64,000 nt of DNA from Seleniivibrio woodruffii (GCF_004339245.1 NZ_SMGG01000004.1:620001-684000); one strand, 5' to 3'. Shown: positions 8,923-18,193, counted from the first letter of the stretch. Program-made: numbers and translations. The notes: generated by a model not told the origin, from the letters alone.

Positions 8923-9620
8923 CAGTTTTTCTGGAATTCTTCCTCAAGTATGCTCTTTTTCTTCGCTGGAGCCTGTTTAACCGTCTCTTCGGCCTTTGCC
9001 TTCGCCGCATCTTTAACAGCCGCTTTCGCAGTGTTCTTAACAGCTTCCGCCGACTGTTTCACAGCCTCCATGTTCGCATCCTCTATGGCCTGCTGAACCT
9101 CTTCCGCAGAGGGCAGTTCGAAAGGATTGTTTCTTTTAACGGTGGATGCCCTGTTCATCAGGTTGTAAACGCTGGGGGCAAAATCCGCCAGTTTTCTGGA
9201 GACCGAGCCGTCTTTCATGCTGGCTCTGACACTGCTGTCGGGAGCAAGGGTGGTCAGCATGAAGCTCAGGAAAACGCTGAGTATTGCCGCCGCCTTCATT
9301 CCGCCGAAGAGTGCGCCCACGCCCTGATTCAGCCAGCCGAGCTTAACCTCTTTGAACAATCTGGACAGAAGTGTGCCCAGAAACATGACAACTCCGTATG
9401 AAACCAGAAACGCCGCAACGTAGCCCAGCGCCTGATTTGTCTTTTCGGACATGCCGAAAACCGCAAGCTGGCTTCCGAATACGGATGAATACTGGAACGA
9501 AGCAAGAAAGCCGAACATAAGGGCTATCATGCCGAAGATCTCCATCACAAGGCCTTTCATAAAGCCTTTGAAGGCGACTATGCCGATTATTACAAGGACT
9601 ACAACGTCAATTATTCCCAT
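8922..9620 (-). CDS. cvpA: CvpA family inner-membrane protein
   Basis: About 232 residues: four N-terminal membrane segments (GIIDVVVLVIIGIVAFKGFMKG is the typical CvpA opening) followed by a cytoplasmic alanine- and lysine-rich tail that looks helical. CvpA is linked to colicin V export and to bile and envelope stress tolerance; its biochemical role is not settled. I chose the ATG at 9620, preceded by AAGGATG; this start lies inside the 3' end of yqeY, so translation is coupled. The charged tail is longer than in Escherichia CvpA. Confidence 0.85.
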   Translation of the reverse strand: MGIIDVVVLVIIGIVAFKGFMKGLVMEIFGMIALMFGFLASFQYSSVFGSQLAVFGMSEKTNQALGYVAAFLVSYGVVMFLGTLLSRLFKEVKLGWLNQGVGALFGGMKAAAILSVFLSFMLTTLAPDSSVRASMKDGSVSRKLADFAPSVYNLMNRASTVKRNNPFELPSAEEVQQAIEDANMEAVKQSAEAVKNTAKAAVKDAAKAKAEETVKQAPAKKKSILEEEFQKN

Positions 9621-10059
9621 CAAAAGCATCCTTAACAAGCTGATTAATGAGTTTACCGTCCGCTTTGCCTGCGGTCTTAGCCATTACAGCCTGCATAACT
9701 TTGCCGAAATTCTTTTTATCGGATGTGTCAACACCCTCGCAAGCAGCCGCAACGACCGCTTTAACCTCATCTTCGCTCATCTGCTCAGGCATGTAGCCTG
9801 AAAGAAATTTTGCCTCGGCAAGCTCTTTGTCCGCAAGGTCGTCTCTGCCTGCGGCCTTGAACTGGTCGGCGGCATCTCTGCGTTTTTTCATTGCAGTTGC
9901 GATAACTTTCTGAACGCCGGCATCGTCAAGTTCTGCCTTGGCGTCTATCTCTGCGTTCTTTATCTCAGCACGGAGCATACGCACGGTATCCAGAGCAAGC
10001 TGATTCTTCTCTTTCATAAACGTTTTCATATCTTCCGTAATCTTAGCTTTCAGTGACAT
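9607..10059 (-). CDS. GatB/YqeY domain protein
   Basis: A 150-residue helical protein matching the YqeY family throughout (MSLKAKITEDMKTFMK, RAEIKNAEIDAK, FLSGYMPEQMSEDEV, GKVMQAVMAKTAGKADGKLIN). The domain resembles the tail of GatB and is thought to bind tRNA; YqeY itself is uncharacterised in most bacteria. The ATG at 10059 overlaps the upstream stop by one base and has GGAGAG before it. Confidence 0.9.
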   Translation of the reverse strand: MSLKAKITEDMKTFMKEKNQLALDTVRMLRAEIKNAEIDAKAELDDAGVQKVIATAMKKRRDAADQFKAAGRDDLADKELAEAKFLSGYMPEQMSEDEVKAVVAAACEGVDTSDKKNFGKVMQAVMAKTAGKADGKLINQLVKDAFDGNN

Positions 10060-10556
10060 CAAAAACTCTCCTTACCAACAAGCCTCGCCAGAATATATAA
10101 AAAGTCCGACAGCCTGTTAACATATTTTAAAACAGCGGCATTTACATTAGCACATGCCGAAAGACTAATCAATCGTCTTTCAAATCTGCGGCAGATGGTG
10201 CGGCATATATCGGTCTTAGCCGCTCTTATATTTTCGGATGGAATTATAAAACCTTTAAGATCAAGCTGTTTTTCACCGCTGCGGATGAACTCTTCCAGAA
10301 ACTCCACCTCGCCCTCAGCGGGGATGAATTTTTCTCCAGATGAATCGGCGCAGTGGGAGTTAATTGTGAAGATATTCTTCTGAATGCGTTCAATCGTTCC
10401 CGCATATTTTGGCAGAATAAATTTCAGCTCACCCAGATTGCTCACCAGTTCGTCTCCGGTTCCCAGCGTCTCAATGCGGATGTCGTCCTTGCCAACACGC
10501 TCGCCGCTGAAAAGGGAAGTCTGCCCTTTGTCTCCGCCTTTGGTGGTGACGCTCAT
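10059..10556 (-). CDS. cob(I)alamin adenosyltransferase, PduO type
   Basis: A 165-residue helical-bundle enzyme that transfers the adenosyl group of ATP to cob(I)alamin, giving coenzyme B12. Recognised by the N-terminal TTKGGDKGQTSLFSGERV (ATP-binding) with LGTGDELVSNLGEL, and the C-terminal RTICRRFERRLISL and YVNRLSDFLYILAR helices. It sits between pfkA and yqeY with one-base overlaps on both sides, an arrangement that looks like shared expression only. Confidence 0.93.
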   Translation of the reverse strand: MSVTTKGGDKGQTSLFSGERVGKDDIRIETLGTGDELVSNLGELKFILPKYAGTIERIQKNIFTINSHCADSSGEKFIPAEGEVEFLEEFIRSGEKQLDLKGFIIPSENIRAAKTDICRTICRRFERRLISLSACANVNAAVLKYVNRLSDFLYILARLVGKESF

Positions 10557-11518
10557 CAGAGGCTCAGCTCTTCGGCTATTTTGAGCATGGTCTCGTCAAG
10601 GTCTCTCTTTTTGGTGAGAACTTCCGACAGAGGAGTGAAAGATATCTCACGGTTGCCAAGCCCCGCCATTACCCCCGTGCGGCCTTCGATAAGCCCTTTA
10701 ACGGCGGCAGAACCCAGACGGGTTGCAAGTGTTCTGTCGAACACCGACGGTGCACCGCCCCTCTGGAGATGTCCCAGAACCGTTATTCTGGTGTCGAACC
10801 CGCCGATGAGCTGAAACGCCTTGCCTATGTCGTATGCGCTTCCGGCTCCTTCGGCAACTATGACCACACTTCTGGATTTTCCCTCAACGTATCTGACCTT
10901 TATTTTATTGATTATGCTTTCGATGTTATATTTGACCTCTGGAATTATGACCGCCTCAGCACCGGATGCTATGGCCGACATAAGAGCCAGATAGCCGCAG
11001 TTGCGCCCCATGACCTCTATAAGGAACGTTCTGTCGTGTGAGCTGGCTGTCTCGTTTATCATATCCACCGCACGGCAGATGGTGTTCAGAGCGGTATCAA
11101 CGCCTATGGAGATGCTCGTGCCGTAGATATCGTTGTCTATTGACCCCGGAAGCCCCACGACCTTTATTCCGAATTTCTCGTGAAGGATCCTTGCTCCTGT
11201 GAGCGAACCGTCGCCGCCTATCACCACCAGCCCCTCGATGCCGTTCGCCTCAAGGTTTCCGACTGCCATCTGCTGTCCCTCATCGGTCTTGAACTCAAGT
11301 GATCTGGCACTTTTCAGAAATGTGCCGCCCCGCTGTATCATATTTGCAACATCCTTGCTTTCAAGGAGTTTTATTCTGTTCTCCATAAGACCTTTATAGC
11401 CCTGCTCAATGCCGAACACCTCAAGCCCGTTGGCTATTCCGGTGCGCACTACGCTTCGTATGGCGGCATTCATCCCGGGGCAGTCGCCCCCGCTGGTCAT
11501 AACAGCTATTCTGTTCAT
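10556..11518 (-). CDS. pfkA: ATP-dependent 6-phosphofructokinase
   Basis: A 320-residue phosphofructokinase that commits fructose-6-phosphate to glycolysis. Motifs: GGDCPGMNAAIRS at the start, GGDGSLTGA (the glycine after GGD favours ATP over PPi as donor), PGSIDNDI (catalytic aspartate), EVMGRNCGYLAL, and LGHLQRGGAPS. Length equals the bacterial ATP-PFK. It follows the CHASE2 cyclase by 12 bases and overlaps the PduO gene, so it is in a six-gene minus-strand operon. Confidence 0.96.
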   Translation of the reverse strand: MNRIAVMTSGGDCPGMNAAIRSVVRTGIANGLEVFGIEQGYKGLMENRIKLLESKDVANMIQRGGTFLKSARSLEFKTDEGQQMAVGNLEANGIEGLVVIGGDGSLTGARILHEKFGIKVVGLPGSIDNDIYGTSISIGVDTALNTICRAVDMINETASSHDRTFLIEVMGRNCGYLALMSAIASGAEAVIIPEVKYNIESIINKIKVRYVEGKSRSVVIVAEGAGSAYDIGKAFQLIGGFDTRITVLGHLQRGGAPSVFDRTLATRLGSAAVKGLIEGRTGVMAGLGNREISFTPLSEVLTKKRDLDETMLKIAEELSL

Positions 11519-11530
11519 ATTTATCTCCCG

Positions 11531-13615
11531 TTATTTTGTTTTCATGGTATATGTGCCGTCCCAGTCGCTTTCCGGCGGTTCTTTAATATATTCCCTGCAC
11601 CTTTCGGTGAAAACTGATGAAGTGGCGTCTCCCGCCGCTTCCATCTCTTCAAAGACAGCCAGAGCACCCTCAAAGTTCCTCGCAAAATACATGTCAAGGC
11701 CTGCATGGAACCTGTCGGCAATAGCTTTGTTCTCCGGCGTGTTCTCCATGACCTCATAAATGGCAACAGGTTCTTTTTTACCCTTAACCCTTACGCTGTC
11801 GAGCTTTCTGGTCAGAAACTGCATTTTGCAGTGCGCCAGAGTATATTCACTCACCACGATGCGGGTCTTATATGCCTTGCAGAGACCTTCCAGACGGGAT
11901 GCAATATTGACGCTGTCGCCAATAGCAGTATATTCGAAACGTACGGTGGAACCCATGTTTCCGCATACGGCGGGACCGGAGTTAACACCGACACCAACGT
12001 CGATATTCGGCAGTCCGGCTTCCGTGAAGCGTCCGTTTATCTCGTGCAGAGTGCGTATCAGCTCCAGAGCGGTCTTAACAGCCATGTCGGCATGGTCGGG
12101 CAGATCGAGCGGAGTGTTGAACAGAGCCATCATGGCATCGCCTATGTATTTATCAAGCATGCCTTTATTGCTAAGAACGACCTTTGTCATAGGGTCGTGT
12201 ATCTTGTTAAGCATTGATGTCAGCTCGGTGGCCGAAAGCTTCTCGGAAAGGGTAGTGAAACCTCTGATGTCCGAGAACATTATCGTTATGAAACGCTCTT
12301 CGCCGCCCAGTTTCAGCTTATCGGGGTCTTTCTGTATCTCCTCGACAAGTTCGGGGGAAACGTAGGATGCGAAAGCCTTTTTAACCTCTTTCGCCTTCCG
12401 CTCGACAGTGAAGAATGCGAACGACTCAAGGGTCGCAGTCATAAGGATTGCCGGAGCCATAGTATAAAACTCATGCTGCCAGTGGTTTCCGAAGATGAAC
12501 ATGGCATAGGACACTCCCGCTGTCAGCGTGAAAGATCCGAAATAGAGCATCAGCCTGTAGTGCTGTTTTCGCAGGTAGCTTATGGCAAGGATAACCAGCA
12601 TCAGAACCACTATAGACGCATAGTCGTAGGCATCCGATGTGGTGAGAAATTCATTGTTCAGAAGGTTGCTGAGTGCCGCATAGTGAAGCGAAACCCCTGG
12701 GGTTACGGCATCCACAGGTGTCGGACGCATATCATATATGCCGACCTCTGTCACACCGACAATGACCATCTTGTCCTTGAAAAATGAAGGCGGTATCTCG
12801 CCGTTTATAACCTTATAGGCAGAGACGTATTCAACGTTATCGTAATAGTTCAGGCGGAAATATGAGCTGTTTTTAAGGTTTACGTTGTCTATTTTAAAGG
12901 ATTTGACCCCTTTTTCGTTCAGAACCAGTTCGGCATCCTTGTCCAGCCCGTAGCGCATCATCTGCACGGCAAGGGGCGGGAATATATAGCCTTTGTGTAT
13001 ATAGGCCAGCGGATAGTTCCGGTAAAGCCCGTCCACATCCGGCTCGGTGCTGAAAGAGGCGCAGGTCAGGCCTGATTCCGCAATAATGGGGATGTTGACC
13101 TCAGCAAATTTGAACTCTTTTACACCGACGTATTTCCCCTGAATGTCGTAGTTCAGGTAAGCACAGTTCTCAAGATAGTCTATGGCCTGTTCTGTGGTCT
13201 CCTCGGTAGCTTCTCCTCTGAAAAAGAAGCCGAGGATAATGTTTCCGCTGTTTATTATGGAATCCGCAAGCAGTTCATCGCTCTTCTCATCCGAAGGCTC
13301 GGAAAAAACTATATCCAGCCCCACAATATCGGCCTGACTCAGGTTGCTGAACATCTTGGCTATGACGTCCCTGGGCCAGACCCAGCGCCCCAGCTTGTTT
13401 ACGCTCGGTTCGTCGACAGTGACGATCACCAGACGCTTGTCTGGCTCCGGAGCCATGCCGAGACTGCTGCGCACGGGAAATTTAATGTCCTCGAAGCCAA
13501 GAGCGAACCTTTCAATAAATGCGGGCTTCTTATACATTCCCCAGCAGCCTACCGCAAGCGAGACTATCAATATGATAAGCCTGTAGTTTTTCAAAAGACC
13601 TTTCAGAAACGCCAT
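11531..13615 (-). CDS. CHASE2-domain class III adenylate cyclase
   Basis: A 694-residue membrane receptor cyclase. An N-terminal membrane segment is followed by a CHASE2 extracytoplasmic sensor (residues about 35-330, VDEPSVNKLGRWVWPRDV, DIVFSEP), then three membrane segments and a cytoplasmic class III catalytic domain with the metal aspartates in MFSDIRGFT and YIGDAMMALF and the YTAIGDSVNIASRLEG block. The lysine before YIGDA fits ATP as substrate, giving cAMP. It heads the operon ending in pfkA and mutS2. The ligand is unknown. Confidence 0.9.
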   Translation of the reverse strand: MAFLKGLLKNYRLIILIVSLAVGCWGMYKKPAFIERFALGFEDIKFPVRSSLGMAPEPDKRLVIVTVDEPSVNKLGRWVWPRDVIAKMFSNLSQADIVGLDIVFSEPSDEKSDELLADSIINSGNIILGFFFRGEATEETTEQAIDYLENCAYLNYDIQGKYVGVKEFKFAEVNIPIIAESGLTCASFSTEPDVDGLYRNYPLAYIHKGYIFPPLAVQMMRYGLDKDAELVLNEKGVKSFKIDNVNLKNSSYFRLNYYDNVEYVSAYKVINGEIPPSFFKDKMVIVGVTEVGIYDMRPTPVDAVTPGVSLHYAALSNLLNNEFLTTSDAYDYASIVVLMLVILAISYLRKQHYRLMLYFGSFTLTAGVSYAMFIFGNHWQHEFYTMAPAILMTATLESFAFFTVERKAKEVKKAFASYVSPELVEEIQKDPDKLKLGGEERFITIMFSDIRGFTTLSEKLSATELTSMLNKIHDPMTKVVLSNKGMLDKYIGDAMMALFNTPLDLPDHADMAVKTALELIRTLHEINGRFTEAGLPNIDVGVGVNSGPAVCGNMGSTVRFEYTAIGDSVNIASRLEGLCKAYKTRIVVSEYTLAHCKMQFLTRKLDSVRVKGKKEPVAIYEVMENTPENKAIADRFHAGLDMYFARNFEGALAVFEEMEAAGDATSSVFTERCREYIKEPPESDWDGTYTMKTK

Positions 13616-13696
13616 AAAAGTTTATCCTGATTATTTAGTTATACAATAGTTACACAGAATCGCTTAAGCATCAATTCTATTTGTGCAAAAAAGAAA

Positions 13697-13714
13697 GGCG
13701 GCACAATGGCCGCC
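13697..13714 (-). terminator. terminator of the FlgT-like gene
   Basis: GGCGGC/GCCGCC stem with a six-base loop; on the minus strand a T-rich run follows at 13692-13687. It lies 10 bases beyond the stop codon at 13724. Confidence 0.8.
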
Positions 13715-13723
13715 TGTTGTTTG

Positions 13724-14830
13724 TCAGTAGAGTTTCTGCACCTGAATCAGGTAGTCGTTCAGACGCATTATCTTATAGTTGGGTCTGCTGCTGATGGACG
13801 TTGCCAGATACAGAGCTTTTTCAGGATACTTGACCTTCAGCGTATCCTCGCCGTTGTCTTTTACATCCAGAACCCACGCCGTGTAGCTTAACAGCTGTTT
13901 CAGATCCATCAGGTCTTCGATTGTGGATTTACCCACAAGCTGAACGCTAACCGTTCTGTTGTTCGCTCCCTTTATCTTCTCAAGAACTGTGCTCACAAGC
14001 TTTGTGGACACCTCTTTTGTCATGTTTTCCATCATCTGATGGGTTGCATCCTCAAGGGTCGCTCCCATTCCTCTGGCCGAAAGGAAATCGCTGGCCAGAA
14101 CTTTTGTTCCCGAACCCTGCTGCATAAGCAGTCTGTATGAGAGCCTGCCTGTTACAACATTAAAGGGCAGAGACACGCCGTAGCCTATGTCGGAACCCTC
14201 TTTGGCAGTGGCGACAGTGTCAACCTTTCCTATCAGAATTGTTCCTGACAGATATTTTGATGCCACCGCACGCATAGCCATGTAGTTGTTGGTCTTCATA
14301 GCCTTGTCCAGTTCGGAAACCTTTGTTCCGTCCGCATCGAAAATGTCCACAACCTCAAGCTGGTTGGCAGTCAGCTCGTTGATAACGGTTTCGGTGAGCA
14401 CGTTGGTCTCCTGAACAGTTTTGTCGGGGAACACAACGGGAATCATCACCGCAACGGAAGTGTTCATTGCGATTGCTCCCATGGCCTGTTTAGCCTTTTC
14501 GGGGGCGATAACCGCACTTATCATAACACGGTAAAGCTGTCCGTCCTCTTCCTCGCCTGTGACTTTGTAGCTCAGGATAACCCCTGTCACTTCGTTCTTG
14601 ATCGCTTCGTCAACAAGCACTGCGTTCTGTACTATTGTTTCAGACTTTACACGGACGCCGGATGCGGCCTCCATTGCAGCCCATTTCGCGCGGGCAGTCG
14701 CCTGAAGCTTTGCCGACGACTTGTCGCCGTTCATTATATCCGCCTCGCCCACACCCGTAACTGTTACGGGGTTTGCAAAAGCGGTCACGGCAAATATCAT
14801 TGCCATTAAACAGAGTATCAGTTTTTTCAT
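13724..14830 (-). CDS. exported protein with FlgT/LPP20-like N-terminal domain
   Basis: A 368-residue protein with a clear signal peptide (MKKLILCLMAMIFAVTAFA). Residues 22-110 (VTVTGVGEADI, ATARAKWAAMEAASGVRV, then SYKVTGEEEDGQLYRVMISA) match the pattern of FlgT N-terminal or LPP20-type domains, in which an alanine-rich helix packs on a strand pair. The remainder resembles a CsgG-like fold, with INELTANQLEVVD and ASKYLSGTILIGKV. It lies 57 bases downstream of the CsgG lipoprotein gene and has its own terminator. No flagellar genes are near, so a flagellar role is not supported; an envelope role with the CsgG protein is likelier. Confidence 0.6.
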   Translation of the reverse strand: MKKLILCLMAMIFAVTAFANPVTVTGVGEADIMNGDKSSAKLQATARAKWAAMEAASGVRVKSETIVQNAVLVDEAIKNEVTGVILSYKVTGEEEDGQLYRVMISAVIAPEKAKQAMGAIAMNTSVAVMIPVVFPDKTVQETNVLTETVINELTANQLEVVDIFDADGTKVSELDKAMKTNNYMAMRAVASKYLSGTILIGKVDTVATAKEGSDIGYGVSLPFNVVTGRLSYRLLMQQGSGTKVLASDFLSARGMGATLEDATHQMMENMTKEVSTKLVSTVLEKIKGANNRTVSVQLVGKSTIEDLMDLKQLLSYTAWVLDVKDNGEDTLKVKYPEKALYLATSISSRPNYKIMRLNDYLIQVQKLY

Positions 14831-14862
14831 ATGGTTCTCCGTATTGGGTTAAAATAACAAAA

Positions 14863-14880
14863 GGGCGGGTTGCCCCGCCC
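14863..14880 (-). terminator. hairpin after the CsgG gene
   Basis: A 7-bp GGGCGGG/CCCGCCC stem with a four-base loop, followed by TTTT on the minus strand. It separates the CsgG gene from the FlgT-like gene, so read-through or a second promoter must serve the latter. Confidence 0.75.
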
Positions 14881-14887
14881 GTCGATG

Positions 14888-16093
14888 TCAGAACATTTTC
14901 TTAAACACACTCTGCCCTTCCAGCTTTTTGCGCTGGATGATACTGCCGACTTTAAGTCTGGCGGTAACTTCGGGCTTGCCGTCTATAAGCACCCAGCTTT
15001 GTCCGGGCTGAACCTGATCAGACACAGTTATGTCAACAGGGATAACGGACATGTTGCATGAGGATGCGTTTGTCATGGGGTCAACTATTTCAAGGAAATC
15101 GAAAACTTCGAGCTTCTGGCCAGACTGGATGCCTTTTTCGGAGCCGATGTTAACCAGAGCTACCTTTTTATTGCCTCTCAGCTGCTGAATATAGCCTTTC
15201 TGTGCGAACTTTTCGGAAAACAGAGGGCGAATATCGTCCACAGCCTCACCAAGTGCCTTTTTTGCGGCTGTGAGCGCCATTTCGGGGTTAAAGTTTCTGG
15301 CTGTGCCCGCAACTTCTCTTCCGGTGGCTTTCTGGGAGATTATTATCTGTCCGCTCTCAACATCGAGCAGCTGAACGGTCATTTCAACGTTGACGTTCCA
15401 GCCTGTCTGGGTGTTTGCCAGAGCCGTTCCGATTGAAAGCGCCGCACCGAGGCCGCCGCCCACGTTATTGTTGTTGTCTATTTTTTCAATGTATTTGGTT
15501 GCGATGTTGTCCACCGAACCGGTGATGATGTACTGAACTCCGGCCATTTTGCCCAGCTTAACTGCTGTGGCGGGGTCGGCCATTGTCATCTGAAATTTCT
15601 GTTCGGAGAGTATTTTGTCCAGTTTTTTGCGGTCAAACATCTGTGTGCCGCCCATTTTGGAAATTGTGTTTTCCACAGCCGACTGGGCATACTCACCCAC
15701 TTTTGATGAAAACTGACGCTGGAAGGTGTCTATCTGGGTGTTAACCTGAACATCAGTACGGTTAGCCCCCACATAGCCTATTCCCGCTGCTCCGGGTGCC
15801 GCCACAACTCCGACAGCTCCTGCCGAAACTGATTTTCTTGTGCCCTTGGTATCGATGTTTGTGTTTGTAGCCGTCATTTCGCCGTATGTTGTGTTGTTGG
15901 CAAATTCGACAACTGCCACTCTGGGCATTTCGATTTTATAGGATGCTCTGCAGACATTGGGAATCTCGATCCTCTCTGCGTCCGCAGGTGATATCTGGTA
16001 AGACATAGGGTCTACCTTAGGCCCTCCGCCCGTACAGGCGGTTAAGACCAAAAGGCCTGACATCATTGCTGTATACCTAACTACTTTAAACAT
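14888..16093 (-). CDS. CsgG-family outer-membrane lipoprotein
   Basis: About 401 residues with a lipoprotein signal (LLVLTAC lipobox near residue 20). The CsgG domain is recognisable from RVAVVEFANNTT, FSSKVGEYAQSAVENTI, FDRKKLDKILSEQKFQ and AGVQYIITGSVDNI, followed by MTVQLLDVESGQIIISQKATG. CsgG proteins either form secretion pores for curli or, as with LpoB, act as periplasm-spanning lipoprotein activators; no curli genes are here. A C-terminal extension of about 110 residues with KVALVNIGSEKGIQSGQKLEVF looks like a ligand-binding beta module. ATG at 16093 is preferred because GGAGGG precedes it. Confidence 0.8.
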   Translation of the reverse strand: MFKVVRYTAMMSGLLVLTACTGGGPKVDPMSYQISPADAERIEIPNVCRASYKIEMPRVAVVEFANNTTYGEMTATNTNIDTKGTRKSVSAGAVGVVAAPGAAGIGYVGANRTDVQVNTQIDTFQRQFSSKVGEYAQSAVENTISKMGGTQMFDRKKLDKILSEQKFQMTMADPATAVKLGKMAGVQYIITGSVDNIATKYIEKIDNNNNVGGGLGAALSIGTALANTQTGWNVNVEMTVQLLDVESGQIIISQKATGREVAGTARNFNPEMALTAAKKALGEAVDDIRPLFSEKFAQKGYIQQLRGNKKVALVNIGSEKGIQSGQKLEVFDFLEIVDPMTNASSCNMSVIPVDITVSDQVQPGQSWVLIDGKPEVTARLKVGSIIQRKKLEGQSVFKKMF

Positions 16094-16153
16094 GAAACCC
16101 TCCATGCGCTTTTTATTGATTATGCCATAGATTCGATAAGTAACAAATAAAAG

Positions 16154-16783
16154 TTACTTTAATCCCATCTCTTTCATTACAATCTGAAGATCTTCCCAAC
16201 AGGGCTTTTTCATATTAGGATTGCGCAAAAGGTAGGCTGGATGGTATGTCGGCATCACCTTTATTCCGTTCAGGTCGACAAACTGGCCTCTGAGTTTGGT
16301 AATTCCCACATTTGTTCTGAGCAGATTCTGTGCGGCGACACTGCCGAGACAGATGATGATTTTCGGTTTGATATATTCGATCTGTCGGTAAAGGAACGGA
16401 ATACAGGTCATAGACTCGTTTTCGAAAGGGTTTCTGTTTTCAGGCGGTCTGCATTTAACTATGTTGGCGATGTAGACCTTCTCTCTGGAAAGCCCCATTG
16501 CCTCTATCATTTTTGTTAGGAGCTGTCCGGCACGTCCGACAAAGGGCTCGCCCTTCTCATCCTCGTCCGCTCCGGGGCCTTCACCCACGAACATCAGCTC
16601 GGCCTGTGTGTTGCCGACACCGAAAACAACGTTTTTACGGGTGGAGTGCAGAGGGCATTTCGTGCATGCCATGGTTTCCGCACGCAGAGCCTCGAAAGGA
16701 TCGCTGACAGCCTCACAGCCTTCGGCGATTATTTCAGAGATACCGTAAACCTCTTTGATGGGATTTTTATCAAACAGAGCCAT
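16154..16783 (-). CDS. uracil-DNA glycosylase, iron-sulfur family 4
   Basis: A 209-residue family 4 uracil-DNA glycosylase. The four iron-sulfur cysteines are in ACTKCPL and, later, KCRPPENRNP and MTCIPFL. The catalytic block is GEGPGADEDEKGEPFVGRAGQLL and the DNA-binding HPAYLLRNP motif is near the C-terminus. It removes uracil arising from cytosine deamination. I chose ATG 16783, with GGGAAGAA before it; this start lies inside the coaBC 3' end. Confidence 0.93.
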   Translation of the reverse strand: MALFDKNPIKEVYGISEIIAEGCEAVSDPFEALRAETMACTKCPLHSTRKNVVFGVGNTQAELMFVGEGPGADEDEKGEPFVGRAGQLLTKMIEAMGLSREKVYIANIVKCRPPENRNPFENESMTCIPFLYRQIEYIKPKIIICLGSVAAQNLLRTNVGITKLRGQFVDLNGIKVMPTYHPAYLLRNPNMKKPCWEDLQIVMKEMGLK

Positions 16784-17972
16784 TCTTCTTCCCGTGTACC
16801 TCTTTGGCAAGCAGCAGGATGGTCTCCGCCGCCTTCTCTTTTGGCACTTTTCCGGTGTTCACCGCCTCTCTGTCTCTGAAAAACACGGTGAGCTCGTTCT
16901 CGTCTGTTCCGAAACCTATGTCAGACCTTGAGATGTCGTTTGCGGCTATCATGTCCAGATTCTTCTCATTGAGCTTCTTCCGGGCATTGGCCGCCAGATT
17001 GTCAGATTCTGCAGCAAACCCCGCAAAAACCTGCCCTGCCTTTTTCAGCGGAGCTATCTCTTTGAGGATATCGGGATTTTTGACCAGTCTGATGGTCATT
17101 TCATTCTCATCGGTCTTTTTTATCTTGGTGTCCGAATATTCTGCAATGCGGAAGTCGGCAACCGCCGCCGCCATCACCAGAATATCGGTACTTTCAATCT
17201 CTTTTTTAACGGCTTCAAGCATCTCAAGGGCTGTCTGAACCTTAACGACATTAAGCCCGTCAAGGTTTACGCTGACAGAACCCGCAACCAGAGTTACCTC
17301 TGCGCCGAGGCTCTGCGCCTTTCTGGCCGCAGCCACGCCCATTTTTCCGCTTGAGCGGTTGCTGATGAACCGGACAGGGTCGATGGGTTCGGAAGTTGCG
17401 CCCGCTGTCACAAGCACCTTAAGCCCTGCAAGGGGCTTTTCTGCACAGAAAACGTAGTCGAAAATCTCCTCCGGCTCGGCCATGCGGCCTTTGCCCTCTG
17501 TTCTGCACGCCATCTCGCCCGTGTTAGGATCGATGAGGTCATGCCCCAGAGAGGCCAGCAGAGAAAGATTTTTCTGTGTGACAGGGTTCGCATACATGTC
17601 CAAGTTCATGGACGGTGCAATGCGGATAGGTTTTTTATAGGGGAGCACTGTGGAGGTGAGCAGATCGTCTGCTATTCCGTGTGCTATTTTGGCGATGATG
17701 TTCGCTGTGGCGGGGGCGATGATAAAATCATCCGCCCAGCCCGCAAGATGAACGTGTTCGATCATCTCCGGTTCGACACCCGCCTCAAACTCATTGGTAT
17801 AAACACGGTTTCCCGTGATAGCCTGAAATGTCAGCGGGGTAACGAAACTGCATGCTGCGGGGGTCATGATGACTCTTACATCACACCCCGCTTTAACCAT
17901 CAGTCTGCAAAGATGAACGGATTTGTAACAGGCGATCCCGCCCGTTACTCCCAGAAGGATCTTTTTAGACAT
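16770..17972 (-). CDS. coaBC: bifunctional phosphopantothenoylcysteine decarboxylase/synthetase
   Basis: A fused CoaBC enzyme of 400 residues. The N-terminal flavin decarboxylase half has ILLGVTGGIACYKS, the APSMNLDMYANP substrate loop and the ACRTEGKGRMAEPEEI block with the catalytic cysteine. The synthetase half begins near residue 185 with VLVTAGATSEPIDPVRFISNRSSGKMG, ending in KNPDILKEI and GFAAES. It converts 4'-phosphopantothenate and cysteine to 4'-phosphopantetheine in coenzyme A synthesis. The start overlaps the rpoZ stop. Confidence 0.97.
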   Translation of the reverse strand: MSKKILLGVTGGIACYKSVHLCRLMVKAGCDVRVIMTPAACSFVTPLTFQAITGNRVYTNEFEAGVEPEMIEHVHLAGWADDFIIAPATANIIAKIAHGIADDLLTSTVLPYKKPIRIAPSMNLDMYANPVTQKNLSLLASLGHDLIDPNTGEMACRTEGKGRMAEPEEIFDYVFCAEKPLAGLKVLVTAGATSEPIDPVRFISNRSSGKMGVAAARKAQSLGAEVTLVAGSVSVNLDGLNVVKVQTALEMLEAVKKEIESTDILVMAAAVADFRIAEYSDTKIKKTDENEMTIRLVKNPDILKEIAPLKKAGQVFAGFAAESDNLAANARKKLNEKNLDMIAANDISRSDIGFGTDENELTVFFRDREAVNTGKVPKEKAAETILLLAKEVHGKKNGSV

Positions 17973-18177
17973 CTTGCTCGTCAAAATCTATCTTGCCTGT
18001 GATAAGCTCGTTCAGGGCGTTTGTGGTGTTCTTGCTGTACTCGTCAGACTTTCTGCTGAGCGTGTCCTCTTTGGGAGTGTTCAGCTCGCGTGCGCGGAGT
18101 CCGGCAACGTGCACCAGCTTGAAGCGGCTTCTCAGAGTGGGCTTGGAAATGATTTGTTCAATGTCAAGTAAAGGCAA
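17965..18177 (-). CDS. rpoZ: RNA polymerase omega subunit
   Basis: A 70-residue omega subunit: SRFKLVHVAGLRARELN is the conserved core, and NTTNALNELITGKI follows. It stabilises the beta-prime subunit during RNA polymerase assembly. The start is TTG at 18177 with GGAGG eight bases upstream; no ATG is available. Its place between gmk and coaBC is the common bacterial order. Confidence 0.93.
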   Translation of the reverse strand: MPLLDIEQIISKPTLRSRFKLVHVAGLRARELNTPKEDTLSRKSDEYSKNTTNALNELITGKIDFDEQDV

Positions 18178-18193
18178 TTTATTTTCCTCCGTT

